NCBI GenBank assembly: GCA_023443745.1
Contig: JAEZTB010000064.1
Location: 62,001-126,000 of the forward strand
Direction of reading: 5' to 3'
Length of the DNA: 64,000 nucleotides
Source: Bacillota bacterium
GTDB lineage: Bacteria > Bacillota > Clostridia > DSM-8532
Shown: positions 44,156-52,257 of the stretch, one piece after another
Numbering within the stretch: position 1 is the stretch's first letter
Layout of the letters: every line of letters starts with the position of its first letter
Notes under the pieces: generated by a model
Told to the model about the DNA's origin: nothing
Database searches by the model: none
What the model saw: only the letters and a program-made list of their open reading frames with translations
Translations under genes and position numbers: made by a program

Positions 44156-46726
44156 TTGAAAAAGAAATTCTTGGGCTGCAATATGAGGATCTGCTCCGTT
44201 ATCAAAATTATTTTCATAAGTATTTTGTTGTTTGTAAGTTTATCAGAAAAAGCATTTTCTGCAAGCATCGATCCTAAGCATGTTCTGATTATTAATTCCT
44301 ACCATCAGGGATTAGCCTGGACCAATCATCAGACAACTAGCATCATTGACACGTTAAAACAGAGAAATGACCTTACCATATCTGTTGAATACATGGATTG
44401 GAAAAACTATCCGGTCACTGAAAATATCAGCTATTTAAACGATTACTACACATTTAAATATAAGAACAAGCCAGTTGATTTACTGATCACTACAGATGAC
44501 AGTGCTTTGGAATATGCATTAAAAAACAGGGACAACTTGTTTTCAGGTGCACCTGTTGTATTTTGCGGGGTCAATCAGGAGGGCATTGCGCAAATCACAG
44601 AGGGATATCATAATTTTACCGGTGTCATGGAAACCATCGATCCTACAAATACAGTAAAAATAGCGATAAATATCAATCCCTCACTTAAGAATATCTATCT
44701 TTTGTTCGACAATTCAGAAAGCGGACTATCCACAGGTAAACTGATATCAGAAAAGATTAAGTCCATGGATATAGGCTTGAACACTATCCCTCTTAATCAA
44801 TTATCCTTTCAAGAGCTTACCGAAAGTGTCAAAAGTATTGGTGAAGACGGCATTATTCTTCTTTCAACCTATTATAGCGATGTTAACGGTAAAATAATCG
44901 AGTTTGAGTCAGTATCCAGAGCAATCAGCGAAAGCAGCAGCGTTCCCGTATATCATATGTATGATTTCGGACTTAATAACGGTGCCCTGGGAGGGGATAT
45001 GCTAAGCGGAAAGCTGCAAGGAGAAAATGCCGCAAAGCTTGCAGTTCGTGTTCTTGATGGTGAAATCGCCGATAATATTCCGGTTCAGACCATGAGAACA
45101 AATCGAAGAGCCTTCGACTACCAACAGCTAAAAAAGTTTGATATACCACTGGATAAAATTCCTTCGGATTGTGAAATCATAAATAAGCCGTTCTCTTTCT
45201 TTGAGACATATAAGACTCTTGTGTTAAGTGTTATAGCAGCCTTTTTCATTCTCATAACCTTTGTTTGTATATTGCTTTTCTATCTTTTAAAAATCAGAAA
45301 AATGAAAAAGCAGCTAATAGACAAGAACGAGGAATTGTCACAGACTTATGAAGAACTGGCAGCATCCGACGAGGAGCTTAAACAGCAATTTGATGAAATT
45401 ATGATCAACCATAAAAAGATACGTGAAAGTGAAGAAAGGGTTTCCTTCCTTGCATACCATGATGCATTAACAAGACTGCCAAATAAATTATCCCTATATG
45501 AAAATGCATGCAGAGACATCATATCCGCCAAAAGTAAAGTAGCTCTCCTATTTGTTGATATAGATAATTTTAAGTACATCAATGATACCTTGGGACATGC
45601 TTTTGGCGACCAGCTCATCATTAAGGTAAGTGAAAGACTCACTTCTCTATTAAAAGAGGGCTGCACTGTATACCGGCTTAGTGGCGATGAGTTTATTATC
45701 ATCATTCGAAATATTAATGATAATTTCTCCGCCGAAATTTTTGCTTCCAATGTTCTTGCAGGATTTAAAGAAGATTTTAATGTTAAAGACAGTGTGCTTC
45801 ATATCAGTTTAAGCATTGGCGTTGTCATTTATCCTGAGCATGCACAGAATATTGAAGAATTGCTCAAATATGCCGACATCGCCATGTACAAGGCAAAAGA
45901 AGCCGGCAAAAACAGATATGTAGTCTTTAATCAGTTAATGGTAGATGACCTCACCGAAAGAGTAAATATTGAAAAACATCTCCATACGGCGCTCATGAAG
46001 AACGAATTTGAAATTCATTATCAGCCTCAACTGGATCTTGAGCTTAATAAAATAACAGGATTTGAGGCACTACTGCGATGGGAAAATTCAGAGCTTGGCT
46101 TTGTTTCTCCGTTGAAATTTATTAAAGTGGCAGAAGATACGCATTTAATCATCCCTCTGGGGGCATGGGTTTTGAGAAACTCGTGTGCCTTTCTTAAAAA
46201 ACTGCATCTAATGGGGTATGCCGATTTGTCTGTATCCGTTAACATCTCTATTTTGCAGCTTCTTCAGACCGATTTTATCGATATGGTTCTGGATACTCTT
46301 GAGTTTTTGGAGCTTGAGCCTCAATATCTTGAACTTGAAATTACAGAATCCGTATTAATAGAATCTTTTGAAGCAATAGTTATTATATTGGAAGGATTGA
46401 GAGAAAAGGGGGTTAGGATAGCCCTTGATGATTTTGGCAAGGGATACTCGTCACTAAGCTATCTAAGACAATTACCCATCTCAACCCTTAAAATTGACAA
46501 ATCATTTATTGATACCATTACAACTGAAAGCTCAAGTAAAAATATAGCAGGACAAATCATTAGAATCGGTACAATTATGGGCATAACAGTAGTAGCAGAA
46601 GGAGTAGAGCACCAGGATCAATTGAATTACTTAAAAGAGCTTGAGTGTAATAAAATACAGGGTTATTTATTCAGTAAGCCTATATCTGAAGAGGAAATTA
46701 AGAGGCTTTTAGAAACAATTGGTTAA
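44156..46726 (+). CDS. Sensor GGDEF-EAL protein with an ABC-type binding domain
   Basis: An 856-residue membrane protein of cyclic di-GMP signalling. A signal or anchor helix lies at about 12-32. The extracellular domain (about 35-340) belongs to the ABC substrate-binding type (VLIINSYHQGLAWTN, LLITTDDSALEYAL, VFCGVN). A second membrane helix (about 355-380) and a coiled coil (about 385-430) follow. The GGDEF domain has a degenerate YRLSGDEF and no RxxD inhibitory site. The EAL domain is complete (GFEALLRW, LELEITES, ALDDFGKGYSS, VVAEGVE, IQGYLFSKP). Net phosphodiesterase activity is likely. The start is TTG 44156 after ATGAGGTG; GTG 44147 overlaps that site. Confidence 0.9.
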   Translation: MKKKFLGCNMRICSVIKIIFISILLFVSLSEKAFSASIDPKHVLIINSYHQGLAWTNHQTTSIIDTLKQRNDLTISVEYMDWKNYPVTENISYLNDYYTFKYKNKPVDLLITTDDSALEYALKNRDNLFSGAPVVFCGVNQEGIAQITEGYHNFTGVMETIDPTNTVKIAININPSLKNIYLLFDNSESGLSTGKLISEKIKSMDIGLNTIPLNQLSFQELTESVKSIGEDGIILLSTYYSDVNGKIIEFESVSRAISESSSVPVYHMYDFGLNNGALGGDMLSGKLQGENAAKLAVRVLDGEIADNIPVQTMRTNRRAFDYQQLKKFDIPLDKIPSDCEIINKPFSFFETYKTLVLSVIAAFFILITFVCILLFYLLKIRKMKKQLIDKNEELSQTYEELAASDEELKQQFDEIMINHKKIRESEERVSFLAYHDALTRLPNKLSLYENACRDIISAKSKVALLFVDIDNFKYINDTLGHAFGDQLIIKVSERLTSLLKEGCTVYRLSGDEFIIIIRNINDNFSAEIFASNVLAGFKEDFNVKDSVLHISLSIGVVIYPEHAQNIEELLKYADIAMYKAKEAGKNRYVVFNQLMVDDLTERVNIEKHLHTALMKNEFEIHYQPQLDLELNKITGFEALLRWENSELGFVSPLKFIKVAEDTHLIIPLGAWVLRNSCAFLKKLHLMGYADLSVSVNISILQLLQTDFIDMVLDTLEFLELEPQYLELEITESVLIESFEAIVIILEGLREKGVRIALDDFGKGYSSLSYLRQLPISTLKIDKSFIDTITTESSSKNIAGQIIRIGTIMGITVVAEGVEHQDQLNYLKELECNKIQGYLFSKPISEEEIKRLLETIG

Positions 46727-46743
46727 ATTTAAACGATAGAAGA

Positions 46744-46779
46744 ATACCGAATGCAGGATTTTTTTCCTGCACTCGGTAT
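46744..46779. terminator. Hairpin between convergent genes
   Basis: ATACCGA (46744-46750) with TCGGTAT (46773-46779) encloses TGCAGG/CCTGCA and a T-rich loop. It probably ends the GGDEF-EAL transcript and perhaps the convergent one. Confidence 0.55.
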
Positions 46780-46813
46780 GTAAATCATAAAGTATATATT
46801 CAAGGAGGGATTA

Positions 46814-47269
46814 TTACTTGATTTTAAACTTATCTTTTAACTGTTTTTCAATTTCTTTATCAATCTGATCCTTGGTATTTTTTATAGATTTATTTACTTT
46901 ATCGGTTATTGATTTCTTAATTTCTGTTACTTTCCCGTCTGCAATACCGTTTAATTCCGCTTCAACAGCCTTAAGATAAGCATTCAGCTCCTGCTCAGAA
47001 CGAGCTATTTCATTATTTTTGTGGCTTTCAAGCTCTTTTAAAACATCATCTGTCATATTTGTTATAGTCTTAGATGCTTCATCCTTATATTTTTCATCAT
47101 AGTTGCTCGTATCACTATCAACTTTAGATAAATAATGGGTTTTTATAGAATCAAAACCAGATTTAATAAGGTCTATCAAATTTGTGTTTAATACTGTTGC
47201 CGCATAGACCTGAGCCGATCCTATCAAAACAGCCAATATGATTGCAAATAGAGTTAGCTTTTTCTTCAT
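46814..47269 (-). CDS. Secreted coiled-coil protein
   Basis: A 151-residue exported protein. The signal peptide (1-23) ends QVYA. The mature part is almost all charged helix: heptad-like Lys/Glu/Asp with Ile/Leu, no cysteine, and a Lys-rich C terminus. I do not recognise a family. The ATG at 47269 follows AGGAGGACATC; the longer frame from 47338 is not supported. It stands alone between the GGDEF-EAL gene and the CRP-type regulator. It could be a surface or wall-associated filament protein; no binding domain is visible. Confidence 0.6.
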   Translation of the reverse strand: MKKKLTLFAIILAVLIGSAQVYAATVLNTNLIDLIKSGFDSIKTHYLSKVDSDTSNYDEKYKDEASKTITNMTDDVLKELESHKNNEIARSEQELNAYLKAVEAELNGIADGKVTEIKKSITDKVNKSIKNTKDQIDKEIEKQLKDKFKIK

Positions 47270-47379
47270 GATGTCCTCCTTTGATGCTAAAATGATGTTG
47301 TCATGCACTATTTTAAAGGAATTCAGACGAAAAGCCAAAGGATATTCTTGGCATAAAAAAATAGGGAGGCATAAACCTG

Positions 47380-48069
47380 CTAGAGGGATTTTATATAGAG
47401 ATTTTTAGATAAATTACGAAGTTCATCTTCATTTAATATATGAATTATTTTGTTCTCACATTGAATGATCGATTTTGCTTCGAGCTCTTTAAAGGTTCTG
47501 TTCAAGTGTCTGTAGGTTGTTCCCAAAAACTGAGCAATTTCTTCAAAGGATGTGTTTAGAACGATGAAATTTTTATCTGTTATATGCTCAACCAAATAAC
47601 TTGATAATCGATTTACAAGAGGATAAACATAGTTATAGGAGCTATTGTTTATGGTTGCGAAAAGTTTTTCGCTTAAAGAGTCAATAAGATGCTGCAAAAA
47701 CTTTATATTGTTGAAATATTTATCTCTAAGTACATGCGAAGGGATGGCTATCAAATAAGCATCGTCTATTGTCTCAACGTTGCAAAGAATTGGAATGTTC
47801 TTAAGTAGCTCTATGTCTCCTAAAGTATTGAAATCCTTATAGAATTTTAAAAACATTGATTTCCCGTTTTCAAACAGATAGGATACTTTTACTTTTCCAT
47901 CTACCAGCAGATAGTAGAAGCTCAGTTCATTCCCTGCTTCATATATAAATTCGTCTTTATGAAATAAATGAAGCTGGGCATATCCAAGTATATCTCTATC
48001 AAATATGTTCTCTATTTGATGTTTAGCAATGTATTGACTTAAAAGGGTATTGTCCTTAACTATTCTCAT
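47380..48069 (-). CDS. CRP/FNR-family transcriptional regulator (YeiL-like)
   Basis: A 229-residue regulator. The N-terminal cyclic-nucleotide-type beta roll (about 25-125) contains GNELSFYYLLVDGKVKVSY and GDIELLKNIP. A dimer helix follows. The winged helix (about 165-229) has SFEEIAQFLGTTYRHLNRTFKELEAKSII. It lacks the cysteine cluster of FNR. The beta roll lacks clear cAMP-binding Arg/Ser. It lies divergent to two YdcZ-type transporter genes, with a palindrome in between. Related YeiL-type genes often accompany such transporter pairs, so it probably controls them. Confidence 0.87.
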   Translation of the reverse strand: MRIVKDNTLLSQYIAKHQIENIFDRDILGYAQLHLFHKDEFIYEAGNELSFYYLLVDGKVKVSYLFENGKSMFLKFYKDFNTLGDIELLKNIPILCNVETIDDAYLIAIPSHVLRDKYFNNIKFLQHLIDSLSEKLFATINNSSYNYVYPLVNRLSSYLVEHITDKNFIVLNTSFEEIAQFLGTTYRHLNRTFKELEAKSIIQCENKIIHILNEDELRNLSKNLYIKSL

Positions 48070-48080
48070 TTTCTCACCTA

Positions 48081-48096
48081 TAGGACATATGTCATA
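48081..48096. promoter_or_regulatory. Candidate operator of the CRP-type regulator
   Basis: TAGGACATATGTCATA is a 16-base palindrome with one mismatched pair and a perfect GACATATGTC core. It sits 12 bases upstream of the regulator start codon and 66 bases before the first transporter gene. Confidence 0.45.
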
Positions 48097-48161
48097 TTTT
48101 TAACCCTATGAATATGGTAGTTTATTTATGAAGTCTTGTAAAGGATAGGGGAGATTGGTGG

Positions 48162-48584
48162 ATGTATAAGAATCTGGCTCTTTTAAATGGCTCTTTGCTA
48201 GCCGTAATGATTTTTTTGAATGGTTTACTGACAGGTAGAACAGGTCCCTATTTAAGTACATTAATATTTCATGTTCTGGGGCTTGTACTCATTCTTATGA
48301 TATCCCTCGCAATGAAAAATAGGATTACGAGGTTTAAAGCATTACCCCTTGTGTTTTATTTACCGGGAATATTTAGTGTTATCACTATACTTTTAAACAA
48401 TATAACTGTACCACAGATAGGTTTAACTCTTGCAACAGGAGTAACTTTATTCGGTCAGCTTGTGGTGTCTGGTTTGGTAGAGCATTTTGGATTGTTTGGA
48501 ATGCCAACCAATAGGTTTAAGAAAGAAAAGATAATTGGGTATTCCATCATATCACTGGGAATAGCAGTTATGATTACGGTATAG
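48162..48584 (+). CDS. YdcZ/DUF606-type small transporter subunit
   Basis: A 140-residue membrane protein with four hydrophobic helices (about 5-25, 34-52, 66-83, 90-112) and a fifth near the end; the pattern of LLNGSLLAVMIFLNGLLTGRTGPY fits DUF606 (YdcZ), a family in the drug/metabolite transporter superfamily. These proteins usually occur as pairs and are thought to work as a two-subunit transporter. The second subunit gene follows 11 bases later. Its ribosome site is weak (GGGGAGATTGG). Confidence 0.82.
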   Translation: MYKNLALLNGSLLAVMIFLNGLLTGRTGPYLSTLIFHVLGLVLILMISLAMKNRITRFKALPLVFYLPGIFSVITILLNNITVPQIGLTLATGVTLFGQLVVSGLVEHFGLFGMPTNRFKKEKIIGYSIISLGIAVMITV

Positions 48585-48595
48585 GGAGGAACAGC

Positions 48596-49036
48596 ATGCT
48601 ATTTATATTCATATCGTTTTTAACCGGGATGATCATTGTTATCAATATGATGCTTAATGGCAGGCTGGCTCAGAGGGAAGGTATGGTAAACGGGGTTATT
48701 ATAAATTATATGATGGCTGTCCTATCTTCTTTATTGCTTTGTGCTGTTATGATGAACACCATACCAACTTTTGCAGCTATTAGGAATACTCCGCCGGTAT
48801 ATTATTTAGGAGGTTTTATTGGTGTTTTGACAACTTATTTATTTAATGTTATCGTTCCAAAAGTACCTGCGGTATATGTGGTGATACTCCGATTTACTGG
48901 CCAGATGCTTACTGGTGCAATAATTGACTATTTATTTCTGCATATATTTTCTAAAGGCAAGGTCATCGGTGGCTTGCTTTTCCTTACAGGACTAATTTGG
49001 AATGCAGGAGTTGATAAGAAATATGAGAAAAAGTAG
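48596..49036 (+). CDS. YdcZ/DUF606-type small transporter subunit
   Basis: A 146-residue membrane protein with about five helices. It has FISFLTGMIIVINMMLNGRLAQREGM and NAGVDKKYEKK at its end, clearly related to its upstream neighbour. The ATG follows GGGAGGAAC. With the 48162 gene it should form a pair in the opposite membrane orientation, as in other DUF606 couples. The substrate is not known. Regulation by the adjacent CRP-type protein is likely. Confidence 0.82.
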   Translation: MLFIFISFLTGMIIVINMMLNGRLAQREGMVNGVIINYMMAVLSSLLLCAVMMNTIPTFAAIRNTPPVYYLGGFIGVLTTYLFNVIVPKVPAVYVVILRFTGQMLTGAIIDYLFLHIFSKGKVIGGLLFLTGLIWNAGVDKKYEKK

Positions 49037-49057
49037 CTATTTCTCTTTATCAACGTA

Positions 49058-49600
49058 CTAATCATTATCTCTCTTTTTTTGCCTAAATCTTCTAACTTTC
49101 ATGAGGTTGGAACAGGTGTCATCACACCATTTCCGGTTTCCACTCTTGCTTTCATCAATGAAAAACCAATTGCATTCAGGATTCTGACATACTTTCAGAT
49201 TATTCAAAGTCTTCGAGGAGCAGAGCCTTGAGAAGGATACTGCAACTTCAGCCATAAACCAGCTCCAATTGTTGATACTTGGCGTATCAGACAATCTATA
49301 ATCTCCTTTTTCAACTTGAAGCTGCCTGTAAAAGCATATATCGGACATGTAGCCGTTGACAAGCTTTATATCTGAATCTACAAGTTTTTTACCTTCAACA
49401 ATCTTCTTAAAGAGCCCGGTAAAGGCGCTTCTCATTTCAAAAAGTTTCTCCATCTCATCTTTTTGGGGAATCGGCAATGAATTAATATGATATTTATCTG
49501 CAAGCTTAAATAGCCATTCCATATTTTTAAGAGGATCCTCGAACGATTGATGAGTGGAATACCAGCTGCTGTTTACAAATTCAAGGCACAAAAAATCCAT
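49058..49600 (-). CDS. CGNR zinc-finger regulator
   Basis: A 180-residue protein of the ABATE/CGNR family. The N-terminal ABATE-like helical domain (about 1-130) begins LCLEFVNSSW. The C-terminal zinc finger (about 135-180) has CQNPECNWFFIDES, then RKWCDDTCSN and RRFRQKKR, close to but not identical with the usual CGNR signature (CSN in place of CGN). Such proteins act as stress-linked transcription factors. It is divergent to the QueG-like gene; both have consensus promoters that face each other. The ATG follows GGAGGTTAC. Confidence 0.85.
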   Translation of the reverse strand: MDFLCLEFVNSSWYSTHQSFEDPLKNMEWLFKLADKYHINSLPIPQKDEMEKLFEMRSAFTGLFKKIVEGKKLVDSDIKLVNGYMSDICFYRQLQVEKGDYRLSDTPSINNWSWFMAEVAVSFSRLCSSKTLNNLKVCQNPECNWFFIDESKSGNRKWCDDTCSNLMKVRRFRQKKRDND

Positions 49601-49622
49601 AGCGTAACCTCCATTTTAGGTA

Positions 49623-49651
49623 TTGACAGTTACAAGACCAAATATTAATAT
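49623..49651 (+). promoter_or_regulatory. Promoter of the iron-sulfur protein gene
   Basis: TTGACA (49623-49628), 17 bases, TAATAT (49646-49651). It faces the promoter at 49653-49681, and the two -10 elements are one base apart. Confidence 0.7.
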
Positions 49652-49652
49652 A

Positions 49653-49681
49653 ATTATAGCCATGTAACCGCGTTTTGTCAA
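49653..49681 (-). promoter_or_regulatory. Promoter of the CGNR regulator gene
   Basis: On the minus strand TTGACA (49676-49681), 17 bases, TATAAT (49653-49658): both hexamers match the consensus perfectly. GGTTACAT elements lie in its spacer (49662-49669, minus) and at 49688-49695 (plus). Confidence 0.8.
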
Positions 49682-49708
49682 AATAGGGGTTACATAGAAG
49701 GAGATAAT

Positions 49709-50641
49709 ATGATAAGTAAGAAATTACATTCAGAAATCGAAGCTGCAGGCTTTAGAATGAAAACCTTTAAAGTGGAGCATTTGGAAGAAATCAGTCCGGG
49801 ATTTATAAGCTTTGTTGAACAGGGGCTCTTGGACGAAGATTTTTACAAAAGCGACCTGACTCACTTTAATTATGATTACAAAAGCGCACTTAATGATGCA
49901 CGATCGGTTATTATCATTGCGTCTCCTCAATGTAAGAGTCTTATTGAATTTAACTATCAAGGTAAATTATTTACAGCAGTTATTCCTCCTACCTACATAT
50001 ATCCGCGCATTAATAGTCATATTACAAACATATTGAATAATGTCATTTTAGAAGGCGGATATCATTTTTCTAGACTCGTTCTACCATTGAAGCTTCTTGC
50101 AGTAAGAAGTGGGTTGGCTCAATACGGCAGAAATAATATTGCCTATGTAAGCGGTATGGGGAGCTTTGTGAGGCTTTCGGCATTTATTACAGACTATGCT
50201 TTCGAAGAAGATAATTGGGGTGAAATAAAGGCATTGGACAGCTGCAAAACCTGCACGGCCTGTGTTGACAAGTGTCCAACGGGCGCCATTGACAGCGAGA
50301 GGTTTCTTATTCATGCGCAAAACTGCATCACTAATTTCAACGAAAGAGAGGCGCCTATGCCTGAATGGGTCAATCCCGGATGGCATGATTCCATTGTTGG
50401 ATGCATGAAATGTCAAACCGTCTGTCCCCACAACATAAAGCTTATTCATTCGGTGGATGAACGGATTTCCTTTAATCAGCAGGAGACGGAGATGATATTG
50501 GATGGCAGCTCCTTCAACAGCCTGCCTTTAGAAACACAGAACCAAATATCCTCCATTGGTCTGGAGTCTTATTATCCCATACTTCCAAGAAACATACGCT
50601 TGATTATGGACAAAGAGGCTGCTGGGGGAGAGAAGATATGA
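49709..50641 (+). CDS. Iron-sulfur protein related to epoxyqueuosine reductase (QueG-like)
   Basis: A 310-residue protein. An N-terminal domain (about 1-165) with LAVRSGLAQYGRNNIAYV resembles the cobalamin-binding part of QueG. The double 4Fe-4S domain has CKTCTACVDKCPTGAI (about 180-195) and CMKCQTVCPHN (about 232-243). QueG reduces epoxyqueuosine in tRNA; this protein is shorter and lacks the usual C-terminal HEAT repeats, so another reductase function is possible. The ATG follows AGAAGGAG. It overlaps the metallo-beta-lactamase gene by four bases, so the two are coupled. Confidence 0.78.
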   Translation: MISKKLHSEIEAAGFRMKTFKVEHLEEISPGFISFVEQGLLDEDFYKSDLTHFNYDYKSALNDARSVIIIASPQCKSLIEFNYQGKLFTAVIPPTYIYPRINSHITNILNNVILEGGYHFSRLVLPLKLLAVRSGLAQYGRNNIAYVSGMGSFVRLSAFITDYAFEEDNWGEIKALDSCKTCTACVDKCPTGAIDSERFLIHAQNCITNFNEREAPMPEWVNPGWHDSIVGCMKCQTVCPHNIKLIHSVDERISFNQQETEMILDGSSFNSLPLETQNQISSIGLESYYPILPRNIRLIMDKEAAGGEKI

Positions 50642-51369
50642 ATAATTTTAATGTGCTGGAACTAAAGTTTGTATTTAACGGGATTGAAAATACGATCTAT
50701 CCGGTTATGCTGTGTGATGAAAAGGAGGTAATATTGGTTGATTGCGGTTATCCCGGCTTTTTGAATCTTATAAAGGATATTGCAGAATCAAAGGATGTTG
50801 ATATGAACAGGTTGACCAAAATCATCATAACCCATCATGATTACGATCATATGGGTTCATTGGCCGCATTTAAAAGAGAATATCCTAATATCAAAATTCT
50901 CTCATCGATTGATGATGAAGCCTATGTGAGTGGAAAAATCAAATCTTTGCGACTACAGCAGGCTGAAAAGCTATATGACCTCCTTCCGGAAAATGAAAAA
51001 GAAGGGGCAGAGGCTTTTCAACAGTTACTGGAATCAATAGAACCTTCAAATGTTGATATTGGTTTACATGATGGGGACTCATTTCCGTGGTGTGGGGGAG
51101 TTGAAATCATTACTACACCTGGTCATATGCCGGGACATATTTCAATTTATTTGAAAGACTTTAAAACATTAATTTCGGGAGATGCCCTGGTTATAGAAAA
51201 TGGTGAATTAGCCATTGCCAACCCCAGGTATACCCTAGATATTATTGAGGCAAAAAAGTCTATCAAAAAGCTATTGAGCAGGGAAATTGATAAAATCATA
51301 TGCTATCATGGAGGAGTATACGCTCAAGATAATATCAAAGATTCCCTGCAAAAGTTAAGCTCAACTTAA
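50638..51369 (+). CDS. Metallo-beta-lactamase fold hydrolase
   Basis: A 243-residue cytoplasmic hydrolase. The metal-binding motif is ITHHDYDHMGSL (near residue 64), with Asp at the usual second His position, a variant common in Firmicutes. Further ligands are in TPGHMPGHISIYL, SGDALV and YHGG. The N-terminal strands fit the fold. It starts in the stop codon of the QueG-like gene (ATGA), so they act in one operon. The substrate is unknown; glyoxalase II-like or lactonase activity are options. Confidence 0.85.
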   Translation: MNNFNVLELKFVFNGIENTIYPVMLCDEKEVILVDCGYPGFLNLIKDIAESKDVDMNRLTKIIITHHDYDHMGSLAAFKREYPNIKILSSIDDEAYVSGKIKSLRLQQAEKLYDLLPENEKEGAEAFQQLLESIEPSNVDIGLHDGDSFPWCGGVEIITTPGHMPGHISIYLKDFKTLISGDALVIENGELAIANPRYTLDIIEAKKSIKKLLSREIDKIICYHGGVYAQDNIKDSLQKLSST

Positions 51370-51402
51370 ATCAAGACTTCTTTTAACAAGTCGAGATAAT
51401 AT

Positions 51403-52161
51403 TCACTCTTTCAGCTTAACTTCCAACTGCGATTTAAAAATTGTTTTATTTTCTTGCTCATTAACACCTTCTATATAGACTATATTTGAGCCCAGAGATG
51501 ATACATCCTTATAGAGTGTCAGGGTATCTCCGGGCAAGGCTTCATTAAGGTAGCTGACCTCAATTGATTTAACGCTGTATTTTTGATGACTTTCTATTGA
51601 AAAGCAGTCCATTATGTAGTCAATATATTTTGTATTGTTCAGGTGCAGATTCAAATCAATATCGCTGTAGCCGACTACTTTTGTATAGGCTGTTTGTAAA
51701 GCTCCAGAAGCTTTTATCTTGCCCAATTTACACTCTATAGCTCTCTCTTTTCTAATAGGGGGGTACTCTACAGGAATCAAATCGCTCTTTTTTATTTGTC
51801 TATCCTTAATATCAATCATAAGCCATGTGGAAACACCCCTTATTATAATGTTTCCATCAATATCCCTGATGAAAAAGTCCCTTAAAAACTCCAGTTTCTT
51901 TGGTTCCTGGGGCCAGGTTTCAACTACAATTTCTTCATTCCATAATGGATTTCTTATGATATCCACTCTCATGCGCATGAGAATCCAGGTTACGCCGTAT
52001 TTATGAATCAAAGTGTCAAAACCCAATCCTAAATTTTCAGCATGTTCACTGGCGATTTCCTGAAAATAACCGAATAAAGTGCTTAATTTGAGCTTTTTTG
52101 TAAAATCAACGTCACTGATTTCTATATGGTATGCTTTTTTATATACTGACTGAGGTTGCAT
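51403..52161 (-). CDS. Acyl-ACP thioesterase
   Basis: A 252-residue cytoplasmic enzyme that frees fatty acids from acyl-carrier protein. It has two hot-dog halves; the first (about 1-130) has LGLGFDTLIHKYGVTWILMRMRVDI and VVETWPQEPKKLEFLRDFFIRD, and the second (about 150-252) has DIDLNLHLNNTKYIDYIMDCF, the catalytic N-x-H-x-N-N loop. This is the FatA-like family of Clostridia. The ATG follows TTTGGAG. It is a single gene, convergent to the metallo-beta-lactamase gene. Confidence 0.92.
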   Translation of the reverse strand: MQPQSVYKKAYHIEISDVDFTKKLKLSTLFGYFQEIASEHAENLGLGFDTLIHKYGVTWILMRMRVDIIRNPLWNEEIVVETWPQEPKKLEFLRDFFIRDIDGNIIIRGVSTWLMIDIKDRQIKKSDLIPVEYPPIRKERAIECKLGKIKASGALQTAYTKVVGYSDIDLNLHLNNTKYIDYIMDCFSIESHQKYSVKSIEVSYLNEALPGDTLTLYKDVSSLGSNIVYIEGVNEQENKTIFKSQLEVKLKE

Positions 52162-52257
52162 TTTTATACTCCAAATCTAAAGTTTTTACGTTAATTATAC
52201 TCGAAAAAGCTGTATTATTCTAGCTTTTTCCAATTTTCCCCATTCTGCGGCATCGGT

